Assembly (NCBI RefSeq): GCF_028198165.1
Contig: NZ_CP116339.1
Span: 3,231,001 to 3,295,000 of the forward strand
Length of the DNA: 64,000 nucleotides
Source of the DNA: Pseudoxanthomonas sp. JBR18
GTDB lineage: Bacteria > Pseudomonadota > Gammaproteobacteria > Xanthomonadales > Xanthomonadaceae
Direction: 5' to 3'
Of the stretch, positions 50,649 through 60,073 are shown piece after piece (position 1 is the stretch's first letter; each line of letters begins with the position of its first letter). Under the pieces are notes generated by a model. It was not told the origin of the DNA and made no database searches. It was given only the letters and a program-made list of their open reading frames with translations. Both the position numbers and the translations under genes were made by a program.

Positions 50649-53132
50649 ATGAGTGGTGTCGATCCGCAGCAACTCCAGGCGCCGCAGGTCCGAGCGCTGG
50701 TGCTCACCGATCTATGCGGCTACACCGCCCTGGTCGAACGACTTGGCGATGCCGCCGCCGCAGAGGTGCTGCGCGAGCATGATCGTCTGGTCCTCGGGTT
50801 GCAGAGGCGTTGGCGCGGACAGCTGATCGATCGCTCCGATGGCTTATTGCTGCTGTTTGAGCGCCCTGTCGACGGGCTGGGGTTCATCCTGGACTTCACG
50901 CGAGGTCTGCACGAGTTGGCCCAGGCGCGTGGGCTTGATCTGAAGGCGAGGGCGGGTCTGCATGTTGGCGAGGTCCTGACCTGGCAAAACGACCCCGACG
51001 CGATCAGTGCCGGTGCCAAACCCGTGGAAGTGGAGGGGCTGGCCAAGCCCGTCGCTGCACGCCTGATGGCGCTGGCGCGTCCTGGCCAGATCCTGATGTC
51101 CGCCGTGGCCGAGTCGCTCACCCGGCGCGGCGTGCGCGAGCTGGGGAAGGAGCTGCGATGGAAGTCCCACGGGCGATGGCACTTCAAGGGCGTGCCCGAG
51201 GCGCAGGAAGTGTTCGAAGTGGGCGAGCCTGCGCTGATGCCGTCGCGCAGCCCGGCCGGGTCGGCCAAGGCCAGGCGCGCGCAGCCGCTCTGGCGCAGGC
51301 CGATCGGGCTGATCGCGGGAGGGGCTCTGCTGCTCCTCATCGCGCTCGGGGTGCGGCTGGCGACGCGTCCGGCGCTTGATTTTGCAGAGCGCGATTGGGT
51401 GGTGGTGGCGCAGCTGCAGAATCAGACCGGCGACGCGCTGCTGGATGACTCGCTCGAGCAGGCGTTCCTGATCGGGCTTCAGCAGTCCCGCTACCTCAAT
51501 GTCGTCTCGCCGCTCACGATCCGCGAGATCGTCCAGCGGATGCGCTTGGACCCGGATCGCCCGATCGATCGCAAGCTCGCCGGCGAGATCGCGGTGCGCC
51601 AGGGGGCGCAGGCAGTCCTGGCGCCGAGTGTGTCCGAGGTCGGCAATCGGATCCTGGTCACGGTGGATGTGGTTGATCCGGCATCTGGCGAGACCATGCT
51701 CACGGTGTCCAAGGAGGGCGCGGGACTTGGTTCGGTGCTGCAGACGGTCGATGCGGTCGTGGCCAGCCTGCGTGACGACCTAGGTGAGCAATTGGAGTCG
51801 ATCCAGAAGGATTCGGCGCCACTGCCCACGGTGACGACGTCCAGCTTGCTGGCGCTCAAGGCCTATGCCCTGGGACAGAAGGCACGCGCCTCGCGCCAGT
51901 GCGGACCGGCGCAGGCCTACTATCAACAGGCCATTGAGCTCGACTCCCGGTTCGCTCTGGCTTATGTCGGCATGGCCTTTTGCTATGAGATCCAGGTCGA
52001 TACCCCCCATGCCCAGGAGGCGTTGGACGCCGCCCTGCGCTTGATCGGGCATCTTCCCGAGCGCGAGCGCCTGTATGTCCAGGCCTGGAAAAGTCGTCTG
52101 GACGGAGATTCGTATACGGCGACCGAACGCCTGCGGGTGTTGGCGCATCTGTTCCCGGATGACGAAGAAGCGTTCGGCCAGTACGTGTGGCTGACGCTCT
52201 CGCAGGCCGGTTATGGCGAGGTCGAGGAGACGGTGACCTCCGTCCTGAGCAAGCACGGCCCTGAGCGTGGCGACATCCTCTCGTATCTGGGGCGCGCGCA
52301 ATTGGCGTTGGGCAAGCTGGATGCTGCGCGGCAGTCCTTCCAGCAGTCCGATCAGATCCGGGGCAACGGTACGGGCAGCCAGGAAGCGTTGGTCGATGCC
52401 GCGCGCGGGCGGACCCAGGCTGCCTTGCAGAAGCTCCATGCAGCGATCGCCGGACGTAGCATGACCAGTTCGGAGTCGGTGACCATGATCGATCTGGAGG
52501 TACAGCGGGGCTGCGCTGCGTGTGCGGAGCAGATCATCGAGACGCAACTGGCCGCGTATGCGCAGGAGGATCCAGAGAGTTTCATGCCGCGGCTCTATCG
52601 CTTCATGCAACTTTCCGTCCGTGCGTCGAGCGGCGACCAAAGCAATGCGGCGGATCTGTTGAAGTACCTGGGCCAGGCCCGTCACGCGGTGACCGACGGA
52701 TTGGCGGGCGACCGGGAGGACAATGCCTACCTGCTGCTGGCGACCTACTACCTGCTGCAGCGCTTTCATCCGCAGCACGCCGACCAAGCCTTGTTGGATC
52801 AGGTGGTCGGGCTGGCGTCAGGCTCCAGGAACGCCACGGTCCTGGCCTTGGTCAACCTGGTCAAGGCCCAGCAACTGGTGATCGAGCGACGCCCCGACCA
52901 GGCCATCGCGCTGCTGGAGCAGTGGCGGGGTCGCCCGAACCTGCTGCAGGCCGGCGTTGTCCTGCATGCGGCCCATCTGGCGGCCGGGCACGACCAGGAC
53001 GCATTGGCCGTGGAGCAACAGGTCGCCTCGGAACTCCCGTTGGCGTATGCCGAGGTCGCCGGAGCATTTTCGCTGCAGCCTCTCAACGTGGCCGATGTCA
53101 TGGCCATGCGTGGAGAGGCTGTGCCGCGCTAG
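50649..53132 (+). CDS. class III cyclase-like TPR protein (putative peptide modification system cyclase)
   Basis: An 827-residue protein with an N-terminal nucleotide cyclase homology domain (about 12-190), a membrane helix (about 218-237), and a long C-terminal region of tetratricopeptide-like helices (about 390-800). It matches the layout of what NCBI calls a putative peptide modification system cyclase, a family that accompanies the two genes found downstream. The two metal aspartates seem present (Asp21 in LTDLCGYT, Asp64 in SDGLLLLF), but the residues that normally choose ATP are not: no Lys four residues before Asp64 and no VNxAAR motif. Convergent with the peptide gene, seven bases apart. 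Confidence 0.78.
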   Translation: MSGVDPQQLQAPQVRALVLTDLCGYTALVERLGDAAAAEVLREHDRLVLGLQRRWRGQLIDRSDGLLLLFERPVDGLGFILDFTRGLHELAQARGLDLKARAGLHVGEVLTWQNDPDAISAGAKPVEVEGLAKPVAARLMALARPGQILMSAVAESLTRRGVRELGKELRWKSHGRWHFKGVPEAQEVFEVGEPALMPSRSPAGSAKARRAQPLWRRPIGLIAGGALLLLIALGVRLATRPALDFAERDWVVVAQLQNQTGDALLDDSLEQAFLIGLQQSRYLNVVSPLTIREIVQRMRLDPDRPIDRKLAGEIAVRQGAQAVLAPSVSEVGNRILVTVDVVDPASGETMLTVSKEGAGLGSVLQTVDAVVASLRDDLGEQLESIQKDSAPLPTVTTSSLLALKAYALGQKARASRQCGPAQAYYQQAIELDSRFALAYVGMAFCYEIQVDTPHAQEALDAALRLIGHLPERERLYVQAWKSRLDGDSYTATERLRVLAHLFPDDEEAFGQYVWLTLSQAGYGEVEETVTSVLSKHGPERGDILSYLGRAQLALGKLDAARQSFQQSDQIRGNGTGSQEALVDAARGRTQAALQKLHAAIAGRSMTSSESVTMIDLEVQRGCAACAEQIIETQLAAYAQEDPESFMPRLYRFMQLSVRASSGDQSNAADLLKYLGQARHAVTDGLAGDREDNAYLLLATYYLLQRFHPQHADQALLDQVVGLASGSRNATVLALVNLVKAQQLVIERRPDQAIALLEQWRGRPNLLQAGVVLHAAHLAAGHDQDALAVEQQVASELPLAYAEVAGAFSLQPLNVADVMAMRGEAVPR

Positions 53133-53139
53133 GCCTGGA

Positions 53140-53439
53140 TCAGTGTTGGGCGAGGGCGGCCTGGACCTTGCCGGATTCGAACACCGGCGTTCCCTGCATG
53201 TGGACCTGACTGCCGAAGTAGCGCAGCAGCTGCTCGCGCGCCTCGGCCAGTTCGCTCTTGGATGCCAGGACATCGCAGCAGCTGCACGGCGGTGGCTTCG
53301 TCCCGCAGTCGATGCCGAGTTCGCCCAGTGCCGCGGCCGGGTCGGCAGCGAAACGGGTCCGGAAACCGTCGTCGCCGCTGAGCAGGTCCAGCAATGCAAT
53401 GGCTTGTTCGCTGGTCAGGGTAGGGGATTCGGTGCTCAA
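53140..53439 (-). CDS. NHLP-related RiPP precursor (putative modified peptide)
   Basis: A 99-residue small protein that fits the NHLP-related RiPP precursor family of Xanthomonadaceae. Residues about 11-43 (EQAIALLDLLSGDDGFRTRF then ADPAAALGELGI) form a nitrile-hydratase-like leader helix pattern. A cysteine cluster follows (Cys45, Cys52, Cys54, Cys55 around KPPPCSCC), then a charged helix and a polar tail that may be the core. No Gly-Gly cleavage site is seen. It lies 66 bases downstream of a SagB-like dehydrogenase on the same strand and tail-to-tail with the cyclase-like gene. That any modification happens is inferred from neighbours. Confidence 0.72.
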   Translation of the reverse strand: MSTESPTLTSEQAIALLDLLSGDDGFRTRFAADPAAALGELGIDCGTKPPPCSCCDVLASKSELAEAREQLLRYFGSQVHMQGTPVFESGKVQAALAQH

Positions 53440-53505
53440 GGTTGGGTCTCCGTGTGGTGGTTGTGGACGGCAGTATGCCGAGGTTTCAGCGGTCTGGATC
53501 CTGGG

Positions 53506-54729
53506 TCACTCATGTGCCGGCAGTGCTTCCCAGAGGGCGCCGGCGGGGTCGAACTCCGTCGTGGTCATCAGTCCGGATCGCCAGCCAAAGCCGCAGACCG
53601 CAAGAGGGCTGTCGGCAAGCGGCTGCAGGTCGAGGGCCTGCTCGATGTCCACTTCATTGATCGCGGCAGTCACGAATGCGCCCAGTCCTGCCTGAGTGGC
53701 GGCCAGGTATAGCAGTTGCGACAGATGCCCAGCATCCAGGATCGCGACCCGATATGCCTTGTTGTGGCGGCGATACTTCCAGAAGGTCCTGGGAAAATTC
53801 GCCACCAGCATGACCAGCACATGCGCCTCGGCAAACCAGTGTTGTTGCGACACGGCGCGCCGCGCGAAAGCCTCCAGTCCTTCCGGCGGCGCCGGCAATG
53901 GTTGCAGCGCGTGTTCCAGGGGGGCATGGCGATAGAGTCCCGGCCGGATGCCATCCACGTCGCGCACCAGCAGGTAGGCGTCGATCGGATGCAGTCCGCC
54001 GCCGGAGGGGGCATTGCGTTTGAAGAGCAGGGCTCCGTTGCGCATGCGGACCTGGCCCTGTGCGGCGAAAGTCCGCTGCAGCAGCTGGGCAAGCAGTTCC
54101 GAAGGAAGCGACCTGGACGTATCGAAGTTGCGACAGGTCACCCGCCGGGCAAGCAGCGCGTCGAAATCGTCGGCCGGAACCCGGGGCAGGGCGTGCAGGG
54201 TGGCGTCGGTGGCCGGTGACGCCGTGGGCATCGGGCCGCGGCGCGCGGTCATGGCGGCCATGTCCAGCACCTCCGCTCGCACCGAGGCATGGGTGCTGTC
54301 CACGCCTTGCCAGCGGCTCATACGATGCATCACCGCCGCCAGGGGCCACCATTCCTGATCGGCAGGATGACCGCGATGCGCCGGCATGTTCGGGCGGGCG
54401 GGAACCACCAGAGCGTGCGCCAGCAACTCCTGCAGCGCGTGTTGTAACGCGTCTTCCTGCAGCGCCAACGTCGTCCCTGGGTTGGTCAAGGCCGAGAGCA
54501 CATGCCATTGATCCGGGGTCAGGGTCACCGGGGTTTCCAGGTGCGGCGCCAGCGCGCGCCAGGCGCGACGGACGGTCAGCCCGGTCTTGCCCGCCAGCAG
54601 ACCGTGAAGTTCCACCCCTGGCTCCTCATGCCATTGCAGGTGCAATCCATCACAACAGCGCAGATCGGCGAAGCTGGGCATGGAGGGCGCCGTGATTTCC
54701 GGCGTGGACGCACTGGTATCGAGTGGCAT
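53506..54729 (-). CDS. SagB-like FMN dehydrogenase (putative peptide maturation dehydrogenase)
   Basis: A 407-residue protein with a C-terminal nitroreductase/SagB-type flavin domain (about 185-400) and an N-terminal region (about 20-120) with winged-helix-like pattern. SagB enzymes oxidise azolines to azoles in modified peptides. Visible family marks are RRVTCRNFDTSRSLP near 193-207, KRNAPSGGGLHPIDAYLLVR near 236-255, and the late KAYRVAILDAGHLSQLLYLA helix. No YcaO cyclodehydratase, protease or exporter is in the window, so how it acts is open. The precursor-like gene lies directly downstream. Confidence 0.8.
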   Translation of the reverse strand: MPLDTSASTPEITAPSMPSFADLRCCDGLHLQWHEEPGVELHGLLAGKTGLTVRRAWRALAPHLETPVTLTPDQWHVLSALTNPGTTLALQEDALQHALQELLAHALVVPARPNMPAHRGHPADQEWWPLAAVMHRMSRWQGVDSTHASVRAEVLDMAAMTARRGPMPTASPATDATLHALPRVPADDFDALLARRVTCRNFDTSRSLPSELLAQLLQRTFAAQGQVRMRNGALLFKRNAPSGGGLHPIDAYLLVRDVDGIRPGLYRHAPLEHALQPLPAPPEGLEAFARRAVSQQHWFAEAHVLVMLVANFPRTFWKYRRHNKAYRVAILDAGHLSQLLYLAATQAGLGAFVTAAINEVDIEQALDLQPLADSPLAVCGFGWRSGLMTTTEFDPAGALWEALPAHE

Positions 54730-54882
54730 GGTCAGGCAAGGCTGGCTTTCATCTAGCTTAATGCAAGGTCAGGCACGGAACGGCACCGCAGGCGGCAGGA
54801 CGCGACAGAGTGCAGGTAGGGCGTGCGCCTCAAGGGTATCGGGTCGTCAGCACGGTCCCACCGCCGAAAGGCGGGCATCAGG

Positions 54883-54911
54883 TTGCTAATTTGCCCTCTG
54901 CGTCTTAAGAT
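54883..54911 (+). promoter_or_regulatory. candidate sigma-70 promoter of the rimP-nusA-infB operon
   Basis: TTGCTA (54883-54888) and TAAGAT (54906-54911), 17 bases apart, in an AT-rich patch 220 bases before rimP. Confidence 0.45.
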
Positions 54912-55030
54912 TTGCGGCTTACGGCGGTTTGGGTCTGGTCTCGGCGATGTTCAATTGCCGTCCATGGTCTGTTCTCGCCACCAGTTTCCGGGTGTTTGAG
55001 GGTTACCTCATCCGCCTGAAGCCTGGGCTC

Positions 55031-55055
55031 GTAGAGGCGTATTTCCCGCTTCTAC
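55031..55055 (+). other. leader stem-loop before the rimP terminator
   Basis: GTAGAGGCG (55031-55039) pairs with CGCTTCTAC (55047-55055) with one G-T pair and a 7-base loop. A smaller stem TGAGG/CCTCA lies upstream (54997-55010). The GTAG head recalls the REP arms but the core does not match them. Confidence 0.5.
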
Positions 55056-55072
55056 ATCCAGCGTCATCGGAC

Positions 55073-55095
55073 AAGGGCCCTCTGGGCCCTTTTCC
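55073..55095 (+). terminator. intrinsic terminator or attenuator in the rimP leader
   Basis: AAGGGCCC (55073-55080) and GGGCCCTT (55084-55091) form a perfect 8-bp stem with loop TCT, followed by a broken T-run (TTCCGTTT). It lies between the likely promoter and the rimP start, 39 bases before the GTG. Confidence 0.65.
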
Positions 55096-55133
55096 GTTTC
55101 CGAAGATAAAACACAGGACGAGACCTCCGCGAC

Positions 55134-55700
55134 GTGACTGACAAGGCGACCGAGATTGCGCAGCTGCTGCAGCCGACCGTCCAGGCCCTGGGCCTGGAGT
55201 TGCTGGGCGTGGAATACCTGCCGGCTTCGGGCAATGCCACGCTGCGTCTGTACATCGACGTGGCCGAAGCCGAGCGCGAGACGCGCGTGGTCAATGTCGA
55301 CGACTGCGAGTCGGTGAGCCGCGAGGTCTCGGCCCAGCTCGATGTCGAGGATCCGATCAGCGGCAACTACACCCTGGAGGTTTCGTCTCCCGGTGTCGAC
55401 CGGCCGCTGTTCACGCCCGCCCAGTTCGCGCGTTTCATCGGCGAGCAGGCCAAGGTGGTGCTGAAGCTTCCACAGGAAGGCCGGCGCCGGCTGCAGGGGC
55501 ACATCGTGTCCGTCGAGGCGGACCAGGTCACCCTGGCCGTGGACAACCAGCAGCTCACGGTGGCAGGCGACAATATCGACAAGGCCCGGCTGGTGCCGGA
55601 CTGGGTCGCGCTGGGCATGGCACCCCAACCCAAGAAGAACCTCGGCGCGGGCAAGGGCGGCAAGAAGGCCCCGGCCGCACCGAAGAAGAAACTGCACTGA
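55134..55700 (+). CDS. rimP: ribosome maturation factor RimP
   Basis: Needed for 30S subunit maturation. The 188-residue protein has the N-terminal domain with [23 protein letters not shown] (from about residue 19) and [19 protein letters not shown] near 77-95, the family signature. The C-terminal Sm-like domain is followed by a basic Lys/Pro/Gly tail. GTG start with a weak ribosome-binding site. First gene of the rimP-nusA-infB-rbfA-truB set. Confidence 0.95.
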   Translation: MTDKATEIAQLLQPTVQALGLELLGVEYLPASGNATLRLYIDVAEAERETRVVNVDDCESVSREVSAQLDVEDPISGNYTLEVSSPGVDRPLFTPAQFARFIGEQAKVVLKLPQEGRRRLQGHIVSVEADQVTLAVDNQQLTVAGDNIDKARLVPDWVALGMAPQPKKNLGAGKGGKKAPAAPKKKLH

Positions 55701-55751
55701 AATCAACCCAACCCAACGACGGCCCCTGGCGGGTCGCGCGCGGAGTGAAAG

Positions 55752-57263
55752 ATGAGTAAGGAATTGTTGCTGGTGGTGGACGCGGTCGCCAACGAAAAGG
55801 GCGTCCCGCGCGAGGTGATCTTCGACGCCATCGAAGCCGCCCTGGCTTCGGCCGCCAAGAAGCGCTACCCCGATCAGGACGTGCTGGCACGCGTGACCAT
55901 CGACCACAAGGACGGCACCTACGAAACCTTCCGTCGCTGGGAAGTGGTGGCCGACGATGTGGTCATGGAGTCGCCGGATCGCCAGATCCGCCTGATGGAC
56001 GCGGTCGACGAGGCCGACGGCGTGGACGTGGGCGATTACATCGAAGAGCAGATCGAGAACCCCGACTTCGGCCGTATCGCCGCACAGGCCGCCAAGCAGG
56101 TCATCGTCCAGCGCGTGCGCGAGGCCGAGCGCGCCCAGGTCGTGGATGCGTGGAAGGACCGCGTGGGCGAGCTGGTTACCGGCATCGTCAAGCGTGCCGA
56201 GCGCGGCAACATCTACGTGGACCTGGGCGGCAACGCCGAGGCCTTCATCGCCAAGGACAAGGGCATCCCGCGCGACGTGCTGCGCGCCGGTGACCGCGTC
56301 CGCGGCTATCTGTTCGACGTGCGCTCCGAACCGCGCGGGCCGCAGTTGTTCATCAGCCGCGCCGCGCCGGAATTCATGATGGAGCTGTTCAAGCTGGAAG
56401 TGCCGGAAGTGGGCCAGGGCCTGGTGGAGATCAAGGCCTGCGCACGTGATCCGGGCGATCGCGCCAAGATCGCCGTGCTGGCCCACGACACCCGCACCGA
56501 CCCGATCGGCGCGTGCATCGGCATGCGTGGTTCGCGCGTGCAGGCGGTGAGCAACGAGCTCAACGGCGAGCGCGTGGACATCGTGTTGTGGAACGACAAC
56601 CCCGCCAACTTCGTCATCAACGCGATGGCGCCGGCCGAGGTGCAGTCGATCATCGTCGACGAGGATCGCCACTCAATGGATCTGGCCGTGGCCGAGGATC
56701 GCCTGGCCCAGGCGATCGGCAAGGGCGGCCAGAACGTGCGCCTGGCCAGCCGACTGACTGGCTGGCAGCTCAACGTGATGACCCAGGACCAGGTTTCGGC
56801 CAAGTCCGAGGCCGAGCAGGCCGTCGCCCGCCAGTTGTTCATGGACAAGCTGGAAGTGGACGAGGAGATCTCGGCCATCCTGGTGTCCGAGGGCTTCAAT
56901 ACCGTCGAGGAAATCGCCTACGTCCCGGTCGGCGAACTGCTGGCGGTGGAAGGGTTCGACGAGGACATCGTCGAAGAACTGCGCGCCCGTGCCCGCGACG
57001 CGCTGCTCAACGAAGCCCTGGCCGCCGAGGAAGGCGCCGAGGGTGAAGGTCCGGCAGAAGACCTGCTGGCCCTGGAGGGCATGGACGAGGAAACGGCCGA
57101 GGCCCTGGCGGCCCATGGCGTGCGTACCAGCGAGGACCTGTCCGACCTGGCCGCCGACGAAGTGGTCGAATTCGGCATCGAGGGCCTGGACGAGGCGCGC
57201 GCCGCCGCGCTGATCCTGGCCGCACGCGCCGAGGAGATCGCCCGTTTGGAGCGTGGCGAATGA
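55752..57263 (+). CDS. nusA: transcription termination/antitermination factor NusA
   Basis: RNA polymerase-associated factor controlling pausing, termination and antitermination. The 503-residue protein has the N-terminal polymerase-binding domain (1-130), an S1 domain (about 135-200), two KH domains (about 230-345; [20 protein letters not shown] and [15 protein letters not shown]) and two acidic helix-hairpin repeats (about 365-500) that bind the alpha subunit. Standard length for gammaproteobacteria. Confidence 0.97.
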   Translation: MSKELLLVVDAVANEKGVPREVIFDAIEAALASAAKKRYPDQDVLARVTIDHKDGTYETFRRWEVVADDVVMESPDRQIRLMDAVDEADGVDVGDYIEEQIENPDFGRIAAQAAKQVIVQRVREAERAQVVDAWKDRVGELVTGIVKRAERGNIYVDLGGNAEAFIAKDKGIPRDVLRAGDRVRGYLFDVRSEPRGPQLFISRAAPEFMMELFKLEVPEVGQGLVEIKACARDPGDRAKIAVLAHDTRTDPIGACIGMRGSRVQAVSNELNGERVDIVLWNDNPANFVINAMAPAEVQSIIVDEDRHSMDLAVAEDRLAQAIGKGGQNVRLASRLTGWQLNVMTQDQVSAKSEAEQAVARQLFMDKLEVDEEISAILVSEGFNTVEEIAYVPVGELLAVEGFDEDIVEELRARARDALLNEALAAEEGAEGEGPAEDLLALEGMDEETAEALAAHGVRTSEDLSDLAADEVVEFGIEGLDEARAAALILAARAEEIARLERGE

Positions 57264-57358
57264 GCCAGCCATGAACATCGCCCTGATCCCGTCAGGGCTT
57301 AGAATCCGCGTTTCCCTTGCTCTGGGCGAGGGGGCGCCAACCAGATCATAGGATCCGA

Positions 57359-59992
57359 ATGTCGCAGCAAACCACCATCCGCAAGCTCGCCGCACTGGTC
57401 AACACGCCGGTCGAAAAACTGATCGAACAGCTGGCCGAGGCCGGCATGAAGTTCAACGATCCCGACCAGGAAGTCTCCAGCACCGAGAAGATGAAGCTCC
57501 TGGGCTTCCTGCGCCGGACCCACGGCAAGGGAGACCTTGCCGAGGAAGAGACCAGCGCACCGAAGAAGATCACCCTGGCACGTCGCAAGGTGCAGGAAGT
57601 GACGGTCAAGTCCGGGCGCAGCAACTCCACCGTGGCCGTGGAAGTGCGTCAGAAGCGGACCTACGTCAAGCCGACCGAGGCACAGGCCAAGGAGGCACGG
57701 CGTGCCGGTGCCGCAGCGGGTGGCGATGACGAGCGCGCGGAGATCCTGCGCAAGTTGGAAGAGTCGCGCCAGCGCAACCTGGAAGAGCAGCAGCGCCTGG
57801 CCGAAATGGACCGTGCGCGCGCCGAGGAACAGGAGCGCAAGCGCAAGGAAGAAGAGGCCGTCAAGGCGCAGGCCGAGGCCGAGGCGCGCGCGGCAGCCGA
57901 AGAGGCGGCCGCCGCCGAGGCGCCGGTCGAGGCCGGCGCACCGGCCCGGACCCCGGCCAAGCCCAGCGCCCCGCGCAGTGCGCCGCCGGCGCCGCGCAAG
58001 GAGCCCGAGCGCGCCACCCCGGCTTCCAAGCACAAGACCCGTGGCTCGCATGCCATGGTCGCCGGGGTCGAGGACGACGACAGCACCCAGCGGTTCGCCG
58101 GTCAGCTGCACCTGTCGGCCGCCGACCGCGCGCGCCGTGGCGCAGCCCGTGGCAAGCCAAAGCCCCGTCGCCACATGGAGCAGAGCCGTGGCGGCTCGGG
58201 TAACCATCAGTTCGAGCGTCCCACCGCGCCGGTGGTGCGCGAAGTCGCCATCGGCGAGGCGATCACGGTCGGCGACCTGGCCCAGAAGCTGGCGCTCAAG
58301 GGCGGTGACGTGGTCAAGGCGTTGTTCAAGATGGGCGTGATGGCCACCATCACCCAGACCATCGACCACGACACCGCCGCGCTGATCACCGAGGAACTGG
58401 GTCACAAGGTCGTGCGCGCCGAGAGCGAGGACGCCGAGGACGCGCTGCTGGCCCACGTCGAGGAAGCGCAGGGTGACCAGACCCCGCGTCCGCCGGTGGT
58501 GACCATCATGGGGCATGTCGACCACGGCAAGACCTCGCTGCTGGATTACATCCGCCGCACCAAGGTCGCCACGGGCGAGGCTGGTGGCATCACCCAGCAC
58601 ATCGGCGCCTACCACGTCGAAACCGACAACGGCGTCATCAGCTTCCTGGACACCCCGGGCCATGCGGCGTTCACCGCCATGCGTGCCCGCGGCGCCAAGC
58701 TGACCGATATCGTCGTGCTGGTCGTCGCCGCCGACGATGGCGTGATGCCGCAGACCATCGAGTCGGTGCAGCAGGCCCGTGCGGCTGGCGTGCCGGTGAT
58801 CGTGGCGGTCAACAAGATGGACAAGTCCGACGCCGATCCGATGCGGGTCAAGAACGAACTGCTGGCCCAGGAAGTGGTGGCCGAGGAGTTCGGTGGCGAT
58901 ACGCAGTTCGTCGAGCTGTCGGCCAAGACCGGGCAGGGCATCGATACCCTGCTGGACGCCATCAACCTGCAGGCCGAAGTGCTGGAACTGAAGGCGGTGC
59001 CGGATGGCCGCGCCAGCGGCACGGTCATCGAATCCTCGCTGGACAAGGGCCGTGGCCCGGTGGCCACCGTCCTGGTCCAGCAGGGCGAGTTGAAGAAGGG
59101 CGACTACCTGGTCTGTGGCGTGCAGTACGGCCGCGTGCGCGCGCTGTTCGACGAGACCGGCGGTCAGCCGGCCTCGGCCGGCCCGTCGATTCCGGTCCAG
59201 GTCCTGGGTCTGTCCGGGGTGCCGGACGCGGGCGATGACTTCGTGGTCGTCGACGACGAGCGCCTGGCCAAGGAGGTTGCCCAGCAGCGTGACGCCAAGC
59301 GTCGCGAATCGCGTCTGGTGGCTTCGGCCGGCAGCCGTATGGAAGACATCATGGCCCAGCTGGGCAAGGGCGAGGGCCAGCTGAGCCTCAATCTGATCAT
59401 CAAGGCCGATGTGCAGGGTTCGGTGGAGGCGCTGCGGCATTCGCTGGTGGCGCTGTCCAACGAGGACATCCGCATCAACATCATCAGCGCGGGCGTGGGT
59501 GGCATCACCGAGTCCGACGCCAACTCGGCCCTGGCGTCCAAGGCCACGCTGATCGGCTTCAACGTGCGTGCCGATGCCTCGGCGCGGCGGATCGTCGAAT
59601 CCAACGGCGTGGACATGCGCTACTTCTCGATCATCTATGACGTGATCGACCAGGTGAAGCAGGTGGCGTCCGGCCTGCTGGGCGTGGAGATTCGCGAGGA
59701 GATCATCGGTATCGCCCAGGTGCGCGACGTCTTCCGTAGCTCCAAGTTCGGCGCGGTGGCCGGCTGCATGGTCATCGAAGGCGTGGTCAAGCGCTCCAAG
59801 CCGATCCGCGTGCTGCGCGACAACACCGTGATCTTCGAGGGCGAGCTGGAATCGCTGCGCCGCTTCAAGGAAAACGTGGACGAAGTGCGCAACGGCACCG
59901 AGTGCGGTATCGGCGTGAAGGCCTACAACGACGTCAAGGCCGGCGACCAGATCGAATGCTTCGAGCGGATCGAGGTGCAGCGCACGCTGTGA
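57359..59992 (+). CDS. infB: translation initiation factor IF-2
   Basis: GTPase that brings fMet-tRNA to the 30S subunit. The 877-residue protein has a short N-domain (1-50), a charged Ala/Glu/Arg-rich linker, a second IF2-N domain (about 300-350), the G domain with GHVDHGKTS starting at Gly385, DTPGHAAF at Asp431 and NKMD at Asn485, and C-terminal domains that bind the initiator tRNA. ATG 57359 is chosen; an earlier in-frame start at 57317 adds a segment unlike IF-2. Confidence 0.97.
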   Translation: MSQQTTIRKLAALVNTPVEKLIEQLAEAGMKFNDPDQEVSSTEKMKLLGFLRRTHGKGDLAEEETSAPKKITLARRKVQEVTVKSGRSNSTVAVEVRQKRTYVKPTEAQAKEARRAGAAAGGDDERAEILRKLEESRQRNLEEQQRLAEMDRARAEEQERKRKEEEAVKAQAEAEARAAAEEAAAAEAPVEAGAPARTPAKPSAPRSAPPAPRKEPERATPASKHKTRGSHAMVAGVEDDDSTQRFAGQLHLSAADRARRGAARGKPKPRRHMEQSRGGSGNHQFERPTAPVVREVAIGEAITVGDLAQKLALKGGDVVKALFKMGVMATITQTIDHDTAALITEELGHKVVRAESEDAEDALLAHVEEAQGDQTPRPPVVTIMGHVDHGKTSLLDYIRRTKVATGEAGGITQHIGAYHVETDNGVISFLDTPGHAAFTAMRARGAKLTDIVVLVVAADDGVMPQTIESVQQARAAGVPVIVAVNKMDKSDADPMRVKNELLAQEVVAEEFGGDTQFVELSAKTGQGIDTLLDAINLQAEVLELKAVPDGRASGTVIESSLDKGRGPVATVLVQQGELKKGDYLVCGVQYGRVRALFDETGGQPASAGPSIPVQVLGLSGVPDAGDDFVVVDDERLAKEVAQQRDAKRRESRLVASAGSRMEDIMAQLGKGEGQLSLNLIIKADVQGSVEALRHSLVALSNEDIRINIISAGVGGITESDANSALASKATLIGFNVRADASARRIVESNGVDMRYFSIIYDVIDQVKQVASGLLGVEIREEIIGIAQVRDVFRSSKFGAVAGCMVIEGVVKRSKPIRVLRDNTVIFEGELESLRRFKENVDEVRNGTECGIGVKAYNDVKAGDQIECFERIEVQRTL

Positions 59993-60000
59993 TCGCGCCG

Positions 60001-60045
60001 GCCCGCACGGCCGCGGCTCCGCAAGGAGCCGCCGGTCCAGCGGGC
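60001..60045 (+). other. stem-loop between infB and rbfA
   Basis: GCGGCTCC and GGAGCCGC (60013-60032) form a perfect 8-bp stem capped by a GCAA tetraloop, and outer GCCCGC/GCGGGC arms can extend it. No T-run follows. It may be a processing or stability element in the operon mRNA. Confidence 0.45.
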
Positions 60046-60073
60046 GCCGTGATCGCCGCATTGCCTTGATGCC

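Larger units (their letters stand above)
54730..55133 (+). other. 404-base gap upstream of rimP
   Basis: Divergent gap between the dehydrogenase gene and rimP. It contains a candidate promoter (54883-54911), then a leader of about 215 bases with three stem-loops, the last an intrinsic terminator (55073-55095). No open frame here is convincing and no tRNA was found. Confidence 0.55.

Noticed and set aside
48900..55133. Search for an attachment-site repeat of the tRNA-fMet 3' end
   Set aside because: The tRNA 3' sequence is not repeated before rimP and no integrase is encoded, so a tRNA-integrated island is not claimed.
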